Positions 1 to 6,642 are shown, counted from the stretch's first letter. The stretch is DNA of 12,128 nucleotides from Firmicutes bacterium UBA5301 (GCA_002408345.1 DHRX01000188.1:1-12128); one strand, 5' to 3'. Numbers and translations are program-made. Notes: generated from the letters alone by a model not told the origin.

Positions 1-41
1 CTTTACAGGCGAATATTCGGCGCCTTCCCAAAAATTCCTTT

Positions 42-578
42 TTAGCCAAAAACCAGTCGACAGAGCCATACTGCAGTAAAAAAAGCTGTTAAATCAGTAA
101 TAATTCCAACCCATAAGGCGTGACGATACCGAGTAATACCTACTGAGCCAAAATAGATGGCTAAAACATATAGGGTGGTCTCAGTACCGCCCTGCATCGT
201 CGAAGCGGTCCTTCCAATTAAACTATCTGGGCCATATTCGTGTAACAGAGAAGTTAACACACCTAAAGAAGCGCTACCAGAAATCGGTCGCAGTAAGGCC
301 ATCGGTAAAACCTCGGCCGGGACACCAAAAAAATTCAGTATCGGTCCCAACCTTTGACCGATTAGATCTAAAAAACCAGAGGCCCGTAGAATACCAATAG
401 CTACTAACATTCCTAATAAAAACGGAAAAAGTGCAGCCGCTAAGGTTAGCGCCTCTTTAGCTCCTTCGGTAAAAATCTCAAAAACCTTAACTTCTCTATA
501 ATAGGCATAAATTATTAACAATAAAAAAACTATTGGAATAAACCACTGGGAAATTGCTATCACCAAAATACTGAACAC
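42..578 (-). CDS. spmB: Spore maturation protein B (SpmB)
   Basis: SpmB is an integral membrane protein which, with SpmA, is needed in Bacillus subtilis for full dehydration of the spore core and hence heat resistance; its molecular activity is not settled, and it belongs to the nucleoside-recognition (Gate) superfamily. The 178-residue product has the usual length. Hydrophobic segments are visible near residues 8-26, 43-65, 75-97, 103-112, 132-147 and 154-175. Conserved stretches are LLRPISGSASLG (95-106) and STMQGGTETTLY (126-137). The start is GTG at 578, directly after the spmA stop codon, with AAGGAG at 591-586 seven bases upstream, inside spmA. It is the last gene of the dacF-spoIIA-spmAB run. 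The 41 bases left downstream show only a 5-bp stem without a T-tract, so no terminator can be called. Identification is firm from its motifs and its pairing with spmA. Confidence 0.93.
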   Translation of the reverse strand: MFSILVIAISQWFIPIVFLLLIIYAYYREVKVFEIFTEGAKEALTLAAALFPFLLGMLVAIGILRASGFLDLIGQRLGPILNFFGVPAEVLPMALLRPISGSASLGVLTSLLHEYGPDSLIGRTASTMQGGTETTLYVLAIYFGSVGITRYRHALWVGIITDLTAFFTAVWLCRLVFG

Positions 579-1163
579 TCAGCGGCTCCTTCCTTTAGAA
601 CGAAATAGCCGATCAACCAACAACGCTACCGTTGTCGCTGTTAAGGTTGTTAGTAAAGTAACTCCGATAATTTCAGTTGGATCTTGGGAGCCCTGAGCCG
701 CCCGAACAGCAATAACCATCGTTGGTATCAGAGTCAAACCAGAAGTATTTATAGCTAAAAAAGTGCACATAGCATCTGTAGCCTCATGAGGACAAGGATT
801 AAGACTTTGCATTTGCCGCATAGCCCGAAGACCAAAGGGGGTAGCTGCATTGCCTAAACCTAAGAAATTAGCGGTCAAATTTAATAATATTGATCCAAGA
901 GCTGGATGCCGGGATGGTACTGATGGGAAAATACGACGGACTAAAGGATTAAATATTCGTATAGATTTCTCTAGGAGACCACTACTTTCCGCTACCTTAG
1001 CTAAACCCAGCCAAAAAGCCATTACTCCGACCATGCCTAAAATAAGTTGCACCGCGAGCTCAGCGCTGGAAAAAATAGCTGCTGTTACCTGAGAAACGTT
1101 CCCCGCTAATATACCATAAACTATACCTATGGTAATTAACGCTAACCATAGCGTATTAATCAC
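579..1163 (-). CDS. spmA: Spore maturation protein A (SpmA)
   Basis: SpmA is the membrane partner of SpmB in spore-core dehydration. The 194-residue protein carries the family signature NLTANFLGLGNAATPFGL (95-112) and membrane segments around residues 4-20, 35-56, 88-108, 132-152 and 165-184. It begins with GTG at 1163; the G-rich stretch at 1175-1169 can serve as ribosome binding site if G:U pairs are allowed. spmB follows with no gap. The 51 bases between sigF and spmA contain no hairpin followed by T's, so spmAB can be reached by read-through from the spoIIA genes. In B. subtilis spmAB instead follows dacB in a mother-cell (sigma-E) operon; here spmAB lies behind sigF with a D,D-carboxypeptidase gene (dacF) at the head of the cluster. 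No convincing promoter of its own was seen. Confidence 0.93.
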   Translation of the reverse strand: MINTLWLALITIGIVYGILAGNVSQVTAAIFSSAELAVQLILGMVGVMAFWLGLAKVAESSGLLEKSIRIFNPLVRRIFPSVPSRHPALGSILLNLTANFLGLGNAATPFGLRAMRQMQSLNPCPHEATDAMCTFLAINTSGLTLIPTMVIAVRAAQGSQDPTEIIGVTLLTTLTATTVALLVDRLFRSKGRSR

Positions 1164-1214
1164 AAAAACACCCCCACTACAAGTTTATGAGTAAGGGGAT
1201 GATAATTAGGACTA

Positions 1215-1979
1215 TTAGGATTCTAAAGCTTTCTGTGCTTGATTTAAGGCTTTCTTTAATAGACGAGAAACATGAACTTGGGATATACCAAACCTGGTAG
1301 CAATTTGATTTTGGGAGTAATTTTCTAAATACCGTAGTATTAAAATTTGTCTTTCACGGGGATCTAAAGTGCTAAGAGCCTTCGCTAAAGAAACTTTGTT
1401 TACAGCCTTTTCCAAGGCATGGTCCTTAATAGCCAGGGTATCTTCCCGGTAAACCGGCTGATTATCTGCTGCATATACTACCTCATTTAAAGAAACCGGC
1501 TGGTTAGCTGCATCTAAAGCAACTACCACTTCTTCCGTACTAAGCCCAGAAAGATCAGCCAACTCCTGTGGTGAAGGTTCAACCCCGTTTTCTTGCAAAA
1601 ACTGTTGGCGCAACGAATTTAATTTTAAGTATTGCTCTTTCAAACCGCGGCTAACTTTAACCGGCCCATCGTCCCTAACAAAGGAGCGAATTTCACCGAT
1701 AATCAGAGGAACCGCATACGTCGAAAACATTAATCCGCGCTGGCAATCAAAGCGATCAACTGCTTTAAAAAGGCCGAAACAACCGATTTGAAAAAGGTCT
1801 TCTAATTCATAGCCAAAACTAACAAAACGCTTAGCAACAGACAACACTAAGCGAAGATTTGCATTGATGGCTTCTTCCCGAGCCGCCTGGTCACCTTGTT
1901 GAGCCCGGTTGATTAGTTCGTTTAACTCAGCAGAAGATAAACAGGGACCTGACGGAAAGACTAAATCATTAAGGCTCAT
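1215..1979 (-). CDS. sigF: RNA polymerase sporulation sigma factor F
   Basis: Sigma-F is the first forespore-specific sigma factor, held inactive by SpoIIAB until SpoIIAA releases it. The 254-residue protein has the normal sigma-F/G length. Region 2 spans about residues 35-105 (NLRLVLSVAKRF, DLFQIGCFGLFKAVDRFD, FSTYAVPLIIGEIRSFVRD), region 3 about 110-175 (SRGLKEQY) and region 4 about 195-250 (LDPRERQILILRY and the helix-turn-helix NQIATRFGISQVHVSRLLKK). The ATG at 1979 overlaps the spoIIAB stop as ATGA, and only a weak CAGGA precedes it, so translation probably depends on coupling to spoIIAB. The assignment to F rather than G rests mainly on its place directly behind spoIIAA-spoIIAB; the sequence alone would leave either possible. 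It is followed by spmAB rather than by the spoVA genes that often follow sigF. Confidence 0.96.
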   Translation of the reverse strand: MSLNDLVFPSGPCLSSAELNELINRAQQGDQAAREEAINANLRLVLSVAKRFVSFGYELEDLFQIGCFGLFKAVDRFDCQRGLMFSTYAVPLIIGEIRSFVRDDGPVKVSRGLKEQYLKLNSLRQQFLQENGVEPSPQELADLSGLSTEEVVVALDAANQPVSLNEVVYAADNQPVYREDTLAIKDHALEKAVNKVSLAKALSTLDPRERQILILRYLENYSQNQIATRFGISQVHVSRLLKKALNQAQKALES

Positions 1980-2452
1980 AAGTCCTGAGTTTGGCTTGAA
2001 TCGTTTGGAACAGGATTACTTGGTTTCTTTTCCATTATCGCGGTAGTGCCCTGTCCTACAGCTGTCTCAATGGATAAAGAATCCATGAAAGAATCCATAA
2101 ACACCAACCCTAACCCCATACGTTCTGGATTTGTAGAATAAGATGGTACTTTAGCAGCATCAAGATCAGCAATACCGATACCGGTATCTTTGATGCTGAT
2201 TCTAAACAATCCTGAATCAATCTCCGCATTGATTTCCACTAAGCCAACTGCATCTGGATAAGCATGAATTACACAATTAGAAACGGCTTCACTGGTTGCC
2301 ACTTTTATTTCATCAATTTCCTCTAAAGTGAACGGTAACTGAATAGCAAATGCAGCTATAGCAACTCGGGCAAAAGCTACATTTGCCGGCTTAGACGGAA
2401 AAGTTAAGCGCATATAATTATTTGACGAGTATTCCCCGCTGTTATTAGACAT
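1976..2452 (-). CDS. spoIIAB: Anti-sigma F factor and serine kinase SpoIIAB
   Basis: SpoIIAB binds sigma-F and keeps it inactive; it also phosphorylates SpoIIAA using ATP. The 158-residue product is a GHKL-fold ATPase. The N-box is SEAVSNCVIH with E55 and N59, the G1 box is DTGIGI (89-94), and the G2/ATP-lid region is NPERMGLGL (108-116). FARV (27-30) contains R29, which aligns with B. subtilis R20, a contact for sigma-F and SpoIIAA. Compared with the family pattern PELERSGMGF, the lid here (PERMGLGL) appears about two residues shorter. I chose the ATG at 2452 because AGGAGG (2465-2460) stands exactly seven bases upstream. The N-terminus before RLTFPS is still about ten residues longer than in B. 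subtilis. The stop overlaps the sigF start (ATGA), and the spoIIAA stop lies 16 bases upstream. Confidence 0.95.
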   Translation of the reverse strand: MSNNSGEYSSNNYMRLTFPSKPANVAFARVAIAAFAIQLPFTLEEIDEIKVATSEAVSNCVIHAYPDAVGLVEINAEIDSGLFRISIKDTGIGIADLDAAKVPSYSTNPERMGLGLVFMDSFMDSLSIETAVGQGTTAIMEKKPSNPVPNDSSQTQDL

Positions 2453-2459
2453 AACAAAT

Positions 2460-2465
2460 CCTCCT
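2460..2465 (-). promoter_or_regulatory. Ribosome binding site of spoIIAB
   Basis: A perfect AGGAGG lies seven bases before the ATG at 2452 and just after the spoIIAA stop codon (2471-2469). It fixes the start of spoIIAB downstream of the longest possible reading frame. It also means that SpoIIAB can be translated independently of spoIIAA, which matters for the hairpin found ahead of spoIIAA. Confidence 0.85.
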
Positions 2466-2468
2466 GGG

Positions 2469-2801
2469 CTATATGGCCGAATCTTCATTAGTTTGTTCTA
2501 ATGGGATAATCTTAAATAACCCACTAAGTTCAAAAACCTTACTTACTGAAGGTTTGGCCTCAGTAAGATACATAAATCCGCCCCGAGAACGCATCTTTTT
2601 ATACCGTCCAAGAATAGCCCCGAGTCCAGAACTGTCGACAAAATTAACTTCAGCCAAATTTAGCACCAATTTATTAATCATTTCATATTCCGTTAAGACA
2701 TTATCGATTTTATCTCTAAAAATAGGTGCGGACTCTAAATCAAGGTCGCCGCTAATCTGAACGACCAGAGTCCGCCCTACCTTCTCTAATTGGAGTTTCA
2801 A
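2469..2801 (-). CDS. spoIIAA: Anti-sigma F factor antagonist SpoIIAA
   Basis: SpoIIAA is a STAS-domain protein. In its unphosphorylated form it attacks the SpoIIAB-sigma-F complex and frees sigma-F in the forespore; SpoIIAB inactivates it by phosphorylation, and SpoIIE reverses this. The 110-residue product has a single STAS domain, with SGDLDLESAP (17-26) and the phosphorylation loop FVDSSGLGAILGRYKKM (54-70). S58 corresponds in number and context to the phosphorylated serine of B. subtilis SpoIIAA. The start is TTG at 2801, preceded by AGGAGG at 2814-2809 with seven bases between. The frame stays open upstream to 2888, but that would add 29 residues absent from the family and would read through the promoter region. 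It sits 76 bases after dacF and 16 bases before spoIIAB, and its ribosome binding site lies inside an inverted repeat. Confidence 0.95.
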   Translation of the reverse strand: MKLQLEKVGRTLVVQISGDLDLESAPIFRDKIDNVLTEYEMINKLVLNLAEVNFVDSSGLGAILGRYKKMRSRGGFMYLTEAKPSVSKVFELSGLFKIIPLEQTNEDSAI

Positions 2802-2806
2802 CGTAT

Positions 2807-2852
2807 CTCCTCCTTTGCAGTATAATTCTATTTTCTCTCTGTAAAGGAGGAA
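2807..2852 (-). promoter_or_regulatory. Candidate RNA hairpin hiding the spoIIAA ribosome binding site
   Basis: On the transcribed strand the 5' arm CCTCCTTTACAG (2850-2839) can pair with the 3' arm CTGCAAAGGAGG (2820-2809). Eleven of twelve positions pair, with one A-C mismatch; an extra U-A and U-G extend the outer end to 2852 and 2807. The loop is 18 bases and rich in A/T. The 3' arm contains the whole AGGAGG of spoIIAA. No T-tract follows, so this is not an intrinsic terminator. The 5' arm lies upstream of the transcription start expected for the adjacent candidate sigma-H promoter, so only transcripts coming from dacF would carry both arms. The pairing is seen directly; the regulatory role is inferred. 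Confidence 0.55.
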
Positions 2853-2858
2853 TCCTGC
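2830..2858 (-). promoter_or_regulatory. Candidate sigma-H promoter for spoIIAA-spoIIAB-sigF
   Basis: The -35 block GCAGGATTC (2858-2850) and the -10 block AGAGAAAAT (2838-2830) are separated by 11 bases. Each matches the sigma-H pattern (RnAGGAwww and RnnGAATww) at all but one position, the -10 core reading GAAA instead of GAAT. In B. subtilis the spoIIA operon is driven by sigma-H from this same place between dacF and spoIIAA, which supports the call. Start of transcription is expected near 2823, giving a short leader before the TTG at 2801. A better -10 match, ATAGAATTA, lies a few bases further on but is too far from the -35 block. Confidence 0.45.
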
Positions 2859-2877
2859 CATTATTTCCCTAGTCAGA

Positions 2878-4050
2878 TTACTTTCCAAAAAATAGCGCTT
2901 TCAGCATTTGTCGAGTAGTTTGCCCTATTATCTTGAAAAAACCAGCTCTTTCTACAGTTTCAGCCGCTAAAATTGGGGTTTTAGCTACAATATTCCCCTG
3001 AGGATCCATAAACACTATTGTGCCAATTTGTTCTCCTTGAGTAATTGGGGCGACAATTACTGATGGACATTGTAATTCTCTAGATAGATCAAGCGTTGCG
3101 CTTTTTTTCACCGGGTAGATTAAATCTGCACCGGCAATTATGTCGACTGAATCACTCAGTCCATGTAGTACTTCAACTTGCCCTAAAGGCTCACCTTTGG
3201 AAAGTAGTTGCTCTGCCTTATATAGCTGAAAACCGTAATCCAGTAAAGCTTTAATTGATTGATCTCGATCCTGACGAGTATTGGCTCCTAAAACTACCGC
3301 CAGCAGGCGCACACCATTACGCTGAGCGGTAGAAGATAGACAGTACCCAGCTTGACTAGTATAACCGGTCTTAATGCCATCGTAACCAGGGTATTGCTTA
3401 ATCATTTTATTAAAAGTAGTTAGCCAAACTTCCTGGGGGGTTCCTTTACGTACCCAATATTCCCAAGTTGACGTGAGTTCTAAAAACAGGGGGAGGGTTA
3501 CCGCATAACGGGATAATATAGCAATATCTCGGGCTGATGTATAGTGGTTAGGAGCATCTAGTCCACTGGGGTTAACGTAATTAGTATTTGTTAATCCCAG
3601 TTCACTAGCTCTTTTATTCATAATAGCCACAAAGGCATCAAAAGAACCGCCTAAATACTCGGCTAAGGCCACCGCACAATCGTTAGCGGAACCGACAGCC
3701 ACAGCATAGAGCATATCCTTAAAGGACATCTGCTCCCCTTCCTCTAACCAAATCTGGGTCCCCCCCATAGATTTAGCTAAATAACTCCCAACAACAACAT
3801 CCTCAAAACTCACTTTGTTATCCCGCAGCGCCTCTAAGGCTAAGACCATAGTCATTATCTTAGTAACACTAGCCATAGGTAGCTGCTCATCAGGGTTATG
3901 TTGGTACAAAACTTCTCCTGTTTGAGCTTCCATTAAAATAGCCGACTTGGCTTTAATCGGTAGATTGGCCGCTAAACCAGTTGCAGAGAAAACTAATAGC
4001 AAGGACAAAATCAAAATCAGGGTTAACCCTGACCGACACCGGTTAATCAT
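2878..4050 (-). CDS. dacF: Sporulation D-alanyl-D-alanine carboxypeptidase (DacF family)
   Basis: This is a penicillin-binding D,D-carboxypeptidase of peptidase family S11 that trims the terminal D-Ala from peptidoglycan stem peptides and so limits cross-linking of spore wall layers. The 390-residue precursor has a signal peptide (hydrophobic core about 9-22, likely cleavage after GLAA at residue 28). The three active-site motifs are S61-V-T-K64, S121-A-N123 and K227-T-G229. A C-terminal beta domain follows, and the last 20 or so residues (GFFKIIGQTTRQMLKALFFG) form an amphipathic helix of the type that anchors these enzymes to the membrane. The ATG at 4050 is preceded by AAGGGGGGG (4064-4056), usable as a ribosome binding site with a G:U pair. 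It opens the spoIIA cluster as dacF does in B. subtilis. A sigma-E-like promoter upstream and linkage to spmAB leave open that it does the job of DacB. Confidence 0.92.
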   Translation of the reverse strand: MINRCRSGLTLILILSLLLVFSATGLAANLPIKAKSAILMEAQTGEVLYQHNPDEQLPMASVTKIMTMVLALEALRDNKVSFEDVVVGSYLAKSMGGTQIWLEEGEQMSFKDMLYAVAVGSANDCAVALAEYLGGSFDAFVAIMNKRASELGLTNTNYVNPSGLDAPNHYTSARDIAILSRYAVTLPLFLELTSTWEYWVRKGTPQEVWLTTFNKMIKQYPGYDGIKTGYTSQAGYCLSSTAQRNGVRLLAVVLGANTRQDRDQSIKALLDYGFQLYKAEQLLSKGEPLGQVEVLHGLSDSVDIIAGADLIYPVKKSATLDLSRELQCPSVIVAPITQGEQIGTIVFMDPQGNIVAKTPILAAETVERAGFFKIIGQTTRQMLKALFFGK

Positions 4051-4092
4051 GTAAACCCCCCCTTGGAGATAAACTAGCGGGTTCTTATGATA

Positions 4093-4120
4093 AGTGTATG
4101 TCAGGGTTGCCGAAATATAC
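4093..4120 (-). promoter_or_regulatory. Candidate sporulation (sigma-E-type) promoter of dacF
   Basis: The sequence GTATATT (4120-4114), 13 bases, then CATACACT (4100-4093) fits the B. subtilis sigma-E pattern (kmATATT and CATACAnT): the -10 block matches fully and the -35 block misses one position. The dacF start codon is 42 bases further on. B. subtilis dacF itself is transcribed in the forespore by sigma-F/G. The -35 here (GTATA) would also suit those factors, but the -10 lacks the GG they prefer. This is a pattern match only. Confidence 0.4.
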
Positions 4121-4140
4121 TTTTGCCTACTGTTTAAGGA

Positions 4141-5445
4141 CTAATTGAGTACACGATAAATTAATGGTAGGGGGGGTGGAACAGCAGGTCCAACTTGGAT
4201 AGCAGCCTGGATTTGCTCTGCTGCCCACTGAGCCTGCTGGGAGCTTCGAGCATAAATAGCGGCTAGTTCCTCTCCTTGCTCAACCTGATCACCAACTGTG
4301 ACCTTTAATTGAATACCGACCCCAGGGTCAATGGAATCCCCTTTACGCCGCCGTCCAGCCCCTAATTCTAAGGCAATTAAGCCTAATTTCAAAGGCTCTA
4401 GGCTAGTTACATAGCCCCTTTCCTTAGCTACAACTGTATACTTAGGTGCTAAAGGAAGAACCTCCTCTGGCTTTTCTGCGACTAGTGGAGTACCCCCGTG
4501 AGCAGAAATCCAATGTTGAAAGGTTTCTAGGGCTTGACCTGAATCTAATTTGCTTTGCAAAACTCGGTGAGCATCTTCAACAGTTAAGTTCTCCTGAGCC
4601 AAGTGTAACATCTGGGCACCTAAAGTTAGGCAAACCTCCTGTAAACGTTGGGGGCCATCACCCCTAAGTAGTGTAACTGCCTCTATAACTTCCAAAGAAT
4701 TACCGATGGCATTACCTAACGGACGATTCATATCAGTCAAGCAGGCTACTGTTTTTCTACTAACAGCCTGCCCAATTTGAACCATGGCCTGAGCCAGCGT
4801 TACCGCTGTTTCCAAATCTTTCATAAACGCACCTTTACCAACCTTAACATCTAAAACAATAGCATCCGCGCCGGCTGCAATTTTTTTGGACATAATACTC
4901 GAAGCAATAAGCGGAATACTTTCAACTGTTGCGGTGACATCACGCAAAGCATACAAAACTTTATCTGCCGGAGCTAACTCTTTAGATTGCCCAATTACAG
5001 ATATCCCTACTTTTTGGACAATCTGTTTAAATTCTGCCGGTGGTAACTCAGTGCGATAACCCGGTATTGATTCCAGCTTATCTACCGTACCACCGGTATG
5101 CCCGAGCCCACGCCCAGACATCTTAGCTACTGGTACACCGGCAGAAGCAACTAAGGGGGCTAAAACCAAAGTCGTCGTGTCGGCTACCCCCCCGGTACTG
5201 TGTTTATCTACTTTAATCCCGGGGATATCCGACAGGTCCAGAGTTTCTCCAGAGTTAGCCATAGCCAGCGTCAATTCCGCTGTCTCTGGTACCGTCATGC
5301 CTTGAAAGTAGACGGCCATGCAAAAAGCAGCCGTTTGGTAGTCCGGTATCTGACCGGTAGTAACCCCTTGTACTAAATAGCGAATTTCCTCAGGAGAAAG
5401 TGCTAAACCATCCCGTTTTCGTCTAATAATCCCGACTATGTTCAC
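4141..5445 (-). CDS. pdp: Pyrimidine-nucleoside phosphorylase
   Basis: This enzyme splits uridine, thymidine and deoxyuridine with phosphate into the free base and (deoxy)ribose 1-phosphate, in the cytoplasm, for nucleoside salvage. The 434-residue product is full length for the family. Visible motifs are the phosphate-binding KHSTGGVAD (81-89), the family signature SGRGLGHTGGTVDKLESIPG (110-129), and the substrate-binding stretches LYALRDVTATV (164-174) and SIPLIASSIMSKK (176-188). The C-terminal alpha/beta domain is complete. It starts with GTG at 5445, which overlaps the deoB stop as GTGA; GGAGGAGG at 5460-5453 lies seven bases upstream. The product of this enzyme, deoxyribose 1-phosphate, is the substrate of the enzyme encoded by deoB just upstream, so the two act in sequence. 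No terminator separates it from dacF. Confidence 0.95.
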   Translation of the reverse strand: MNIVGIIRRKRDGLALSPEEIRYLVQGVTTGQIPDYQTAAFCMAVYFQGMTVPETAELTLAMANSGETLDLSDIPGIKVDKHSTGGVADTTTLVLAPLVASAGVPVAKMSGRGLGHTGGTVDKLESIPGYRTELPPAEFKQIVQKVGISVIGQSKELAPADKVLYALRDVTATVESIPLIASSIMSKKIAAGADAIVLDVKVGKGAFMKDLETAVTLAQAMVQIGQAVSRKTVACLTDMNRPLGNAIGNSLEVIEAVTLLRGDGPQRLQEVCLTLGAQMLHLAQENLTVEDAHRVLQSKLDSGQALETFQHWISAHGGTPLVAEKPEEVLPLAPKYTVVAKERGYVTSLEPLKLGLIALELGAGRRRKGDSIDPGVGIQLKVTVGDQVEQGEELAAIYARSSQQAQWAAEQIQAAIQVGPAVPPPLPLIYRVLN

Positions 5446-6629
5446 CGCAAAGCCTCCTCCAGCTCAGGAATAAAGCTTTTTCCTAAATGCCAAGGTTCCC
5501 CCCCAAGCCACTCTGCTACTGTAGCAGCTACATCCCAAAAGCCTTGTCTAACACCTAAATTTAGCGGTCTAATTAACCTAGGGGTATAGACTAACAAAGG
5601 TACTTTTTCCCTAGTGTGATCGGTACCAGGAAAAGTCGGATCACAGCCATGATCGGCTGTAATAATTAACAGGTCATTAGGCTGCATCAACTCAAAAAGC
5701 TGAGGCAAATACTGGTCAACCTCAACTAAGGCCTGACCAAAACCGGTAACATCGTTACGGTGCCCATAGTGCATATCAAAATCAACTAGATTAACAAAGA
5801 GCAATCCTGCTGCAGCTTCTTTAAGCCACTTAAGGGTCTCAGCCAGACCAGCAGTATTATTTTTAGTATGTACCGCAGATGTAAGACCTCTGCCAGCAAA
5901 TATATCTTCAACCTTGCCTATTCCATGCACCGGTAGCCCAGCCGCTTTAACCCAATCTAAAATAGTTGAGCCCTTTGGTGCAAGACTAAAATCTCGACGA
6001 CGTTCAGTACGATAAAAAGAGCCCGGAGAACCAAGAAAGGGACGAGCAATTACTCTCCCTACCCCATGGGGACCATGCAAAATCTTTCTGGCGGTTTGGC
6101 AGTATTGGTAAAGTTGCTCTACTGGAATTACTTCTTCATGAGCAGCGATTTGAAAAACACTATCTGCCGAAGTATATACTATGGGATAACCGGTTTGGAG
6201 ATGTTCTCCACCCAGCTCCTCAATAATCACGGTACCGGAAGCAGGGTAATTGCCGATTATTTTGCGCCCAATCTGCTCCTCAAATTCAGTAATAATCTCT
6301 GATGGGAACCCCTGGGGGTAAACAGGGAATGGCTCGTCTAACAAAAGGCCAGCCATTTCCCAGTGTCCAGTAGTTGTATCTTTGCCTGCGGAGAGCTCAA
6401 CCATAGAACCATAGGCCCCCTGCACCGCTACTGCAAATGGAGGGGACAATTCCATTATTTGGTACAACCCTAACGATGCTAGATTAGTTAGATGTAGGTT
6501 AGGTAGCGCGGCTAATATATGGGGTAAAGTAGCTGCACCGCTATCACCATAATCAGCGGCATCAGGAGCACCACCAACCCCGACACCATCTAATACAATT
6601 ACCGCCACTCGCTGTTGCTTAGTTGCCAT
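5442..6629 (-). CDS. deoB: Phosphopentomutase
   Basis: Phosphopentomutase interconverts (deoxy)ribose 1-phosphate and 5-phosphate, linking nucleoside breakdown to central carbon metabolism. It belongs to the alkaline phosphatase superfamily and uses two metal ions (Mn in the B. cereus enzyme). In the 395-residue product the first metal aspartate is in VIVLDGVGVGG (10-20). The phosphate-accepting threonine is in KDTTTGHWE (83-91), and the remaining metal ligands are in LVDFDMHYGHR, ITADHGCDPTFPGTDHTRE and neighbouring loops. I chose the ATG at 6629 because AGGAGG (6642-6637) stands seven bases before it and because the family begins a few residues before the VIVLD strand. The frame open to 6689 would add 20 residues without homology. 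It overlaps pdp by four bases and follows the small membrane peptide gene after 89 bases. Confidence 0.95.
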   Translation of the reverse strand: MATKQQRVAVIVLDGVGVGGAPDAADYGDSGAATLPHILAALPNLHLTNLASLGLYQIMELSPPFAVAVQGAYGSMVELSAGKDTTTGHWEMAGLLLDEPFPVYPQGFPSEIITEFEEQIGRKIIGNYPASGTVIIEELGGEHLQTGYPIVYTSADSVFQIAAHEEVIPVEQLYQYCQTARKILHGPHGVGRVIARPFLGSPGSFYRTERRRDFSLAPKGSTILDWVKAAGLPVHGIGKVEDIFAGRGLTSAVHTKNNTAGLAETLKWLKEAAAGLLFVNLVDFDMHYGHRNDVTGFGQALVEVDQYLPQLFELMQPNDLLIITADHGCDPTFPGTDHTREKVPLLVYTPRLIRPLNLGVRQGFWDVAATVAEWLGGEPWHLGKSFIPELEEALR

Positions 6630-6636
6630 TGCCCAG

Positions 6637-6642
6637 CCTCCT
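6637..6642 (-). promoter_or_regulatory. Ribosome binding site of deoB
   Basis: AGGAGG seven bases before the ATG at 6629 decides the deoB start against the upstream in-frame codons at 6671 and 6689. The 89 bases between the small peptide gene and deoB hold this site, a tandem 9-base repeat (GGCAAATTT/GGCAAATTA on the plus strand, 6704-6721) and no clear promoter or terminator. Confidence 0.8.

Noticed and set aside
7..25. Small stem AGGCG/CGCCT downstream of spmB
   Set aside because: Only five pairs with a nine-base loop and no T-tract before the window ends; not enough for a terminator.
1182..1208. Sigma-E-like CATAAACT (1189-1182) with TAATTAT (1208-1202) ahead of spmA
   Set aside because: The -35 match is poor, the spacer is short, and transcription would begin within the spmA ribosome binding site.
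2453..2488. In-frame extension of spoIIAB to 2488
   Set aside because: The extra 12 residues overlap the end of spoIIAA and its ribosome binding site; the ATG at 2452 has perfect AGGAGG spacing.
2819..2845. Sigma-A-like TTTACA (2845-2840) and TATACT (2824-2819) ahead of spoIIAA
   Set aside because: The 15-base spacer is short and the transcript would begin inside the ribosome binding site of spoIIAA, so translation would be impossible.
2802..2888. In-frame extension of spoIIAA to a start at 2888
   Set aside because: It adds 29 residues not found in the family and reads through the promoter and hairpin; AGGAGG at 2814-2809 fixes the TTG at 2801.
4056..4062. Run of seven G's just before the dacF start as a possible phase-variable tract
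   Set aside because: The run is short and serves simply as the ribosome binding site; no sign of variation can be seen in one sequence.
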